Origin: an uncultured Pseudomonadota bacterium
GTDB taxonomy: Bacteria; Desulfobacterota_B; Binatia; UBA9968
DNA length: 5,277 nucleotides
Direction of reading: 5' to 3'
Assembly: GCA_946478635.1 (NCBI GenBank)
Contig: CAMLCX010000369.1
Location: forward strand, 1-5,277
Shown here: positions 5,000 through 5,277 of the stretch, in pieces
Layout of the letters: each line of letters opens with the position of its first letter
Position numbering within the stretch: the stretch's first letter is position 1
Position numbers and translations under genes: made by a program
The notes under the pieces: generated by a model
Seen by the model: the letters and a program-made list of their open reading frames with translations, nothing else
Database searches by the model: none
What the model was told of the DNA's origin: nothing

Positions 5000-5027
5000 T
5001 TATCTTCCCCGTCGAGGGGGAAGATAA
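5000..5027. terminator. Perfect 11-bp hairpin between convergent genes
   Basis: Bases 5000-5010 (T-TATCTTCCCC) pair perfectly with 5017-5027 (GGGGAAGATA-A) around a 6-nt loop GTCGAG. The hairpin lies 33 bp after the diiron oxidase stop and about 75 bp after the stop of the convergent small gene, the natural place for a bidirectional terminator. On the plus strand only ATTCG follows, and on the minus strand AAAATGGGG follows, so the U-tract is missing in both directions; the T-run is on the 5' side of the plus-strand stem. Confidence 0.6.
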
Positions 5028-5101
5028 TTCGAAGGCTGGACGAATAGACCTGATCCAGCGACGGAACTCGGGACACGAGACGCGAGACTCGGAACCGTTT
5101 C

Positions 5102-5233
5102 TCAAATCGGCCACCCTTTGGGCAAATCTTTCCGGAGCTTTCTGTACTCCGGATCGTCGCTGTGCTGGGCGCGCAAGCGCTTGAGCGCGGCGATCACGTC
5201 CTGCTGGCTCATCTTCACCGAATTGGAGACCAT
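5102..5233 (-). CDS. Conserved-looking 43-residue small protein
   Basis: ATG at 5233-5231 to TGA at 5104-5102 on the minus strand encodes 43 residues: a short polar start (MVSNSVK), an amphipathic helix (MSQQDVIAALKRLRAQH), then S-D-D-P-E-Y-R-K-L-R-K-D-L-P-K-G-W-P-I. The helix followed by D-P-E-Y-x-x-L-R and an L-P-x-x-W-P-I end looks like a small cytosolic family of alphaproteobacteria, though I cannot name it. The longer open frame on the same strand in another phase (5264-4920) is Arg-rich and crosses the hairpin, so I regard it as the shadow. A second possible start is the ATG at 5212. The frame stays open for nine more codons upstream (GVGFEETTG) to a TGA at 5263-5261; these residues read like protein, so the gene may once have been longer or use a different start. 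The ribosome site is only GAAGAG at a 9-nt distance. Confidence 0.6.
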   Translation of the reverse strand: MVSNSVKMSQQDVIAALKRLRAQHSDDPEYRKLRKDLPKGWPI

Positions 5234-5277
5234 ACCCGTGGTCTCTTCGAAGCCGACGCCTCAATTGCTGTGTCAGC

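Noticed and set aside
5131..5153. Perfect 7-bp inverted repeat TCCGGAG/CTCCGGA
   Set aside because: It lies inside the codons for D-P-E-Y-R-K-L-R-K of the small minus-strand gene and is probably a by-product of coding.
4920..5264. 114-codon minus-strand open frame at the right end
   Set aside because: Arg-rich, runs antisense into the end of the diiron oxidase gene and through the terminator-like hairpin; the other phase gives a much more protein-like product.

Overview
The window looks like an accessory or lightly conserved stretch of a proteobacterial chromosome, probably an alphaproteobacterium of the Rhizobiales/Bradyrhizobium type. The basis is moderate-to-high GC, GTG/TTG starts, several small exported proteins of kinds I associate with that group (sunset-type, KDG-type), and a PEP-CTERM surface protein. 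This placement is inference from protein style, not from a marker gene. No rRNA, tRNA, CRISPR array or intact mobile element is visible.

Layout, left to right. 1-365 (+): 5'-truncated small protein resembling the phage ABA-sandwich family. 443-847 (+): exported Tyr/Pro-rich protein, followed by a tight series of inverted repeats (855-965). 848-1245: long non-coding stretch with a 26-bp near-palindrome and a sigma-54-like -24/-12 element just before the PEP-CTERM gene at 1246-1923 (+). 1924-2128: short spacer with no convincing gene. 2129-2434 (-): small exported KDG-type protein with a GTG start, divergent from 2683-2982 (+), an exported sunset-domain protein. The 248 bp between them carries TGTCA/TGACA repeats over a TTGACA box. 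2983-3455: ambiguous 470-bp stretch with competing open frames and no secure gene. 3456-4043 (-): exported beta-rich protein of an uncharacterised family, divergent from 4211-4966 (+), a haem-oxygenase-like diiron oxidase with all six metal-ligand positions. 5000-5027: perfect 11-bp hairpin between convergent genes. 5102-5233 (-): 43-residue conserved-looking small protein.

Five of the eight supported genes encode proteins with classic Sec signal peptides, so the region is mainly a collection of single-gene secreted products rather than an operon. The genes change strand repeatedly and none clearly shares a pathway with its neighbour. The only recognisable enzyme is the diiron oxidase, which has no biosynthetic partner in view. 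The best regulatory story is the PEP-CTERM gene: exosortase-sorted proteins are in some bacteria controlled by RpoN and the PrsK/PrsR pair, and a -24/-12-like element with a dyad about 145 bp upstream of the predicted start fits that model. I see no complete undescribed system; the orphan diiron oxidase and the PEP-CTERM control region are the most rewarding leads.
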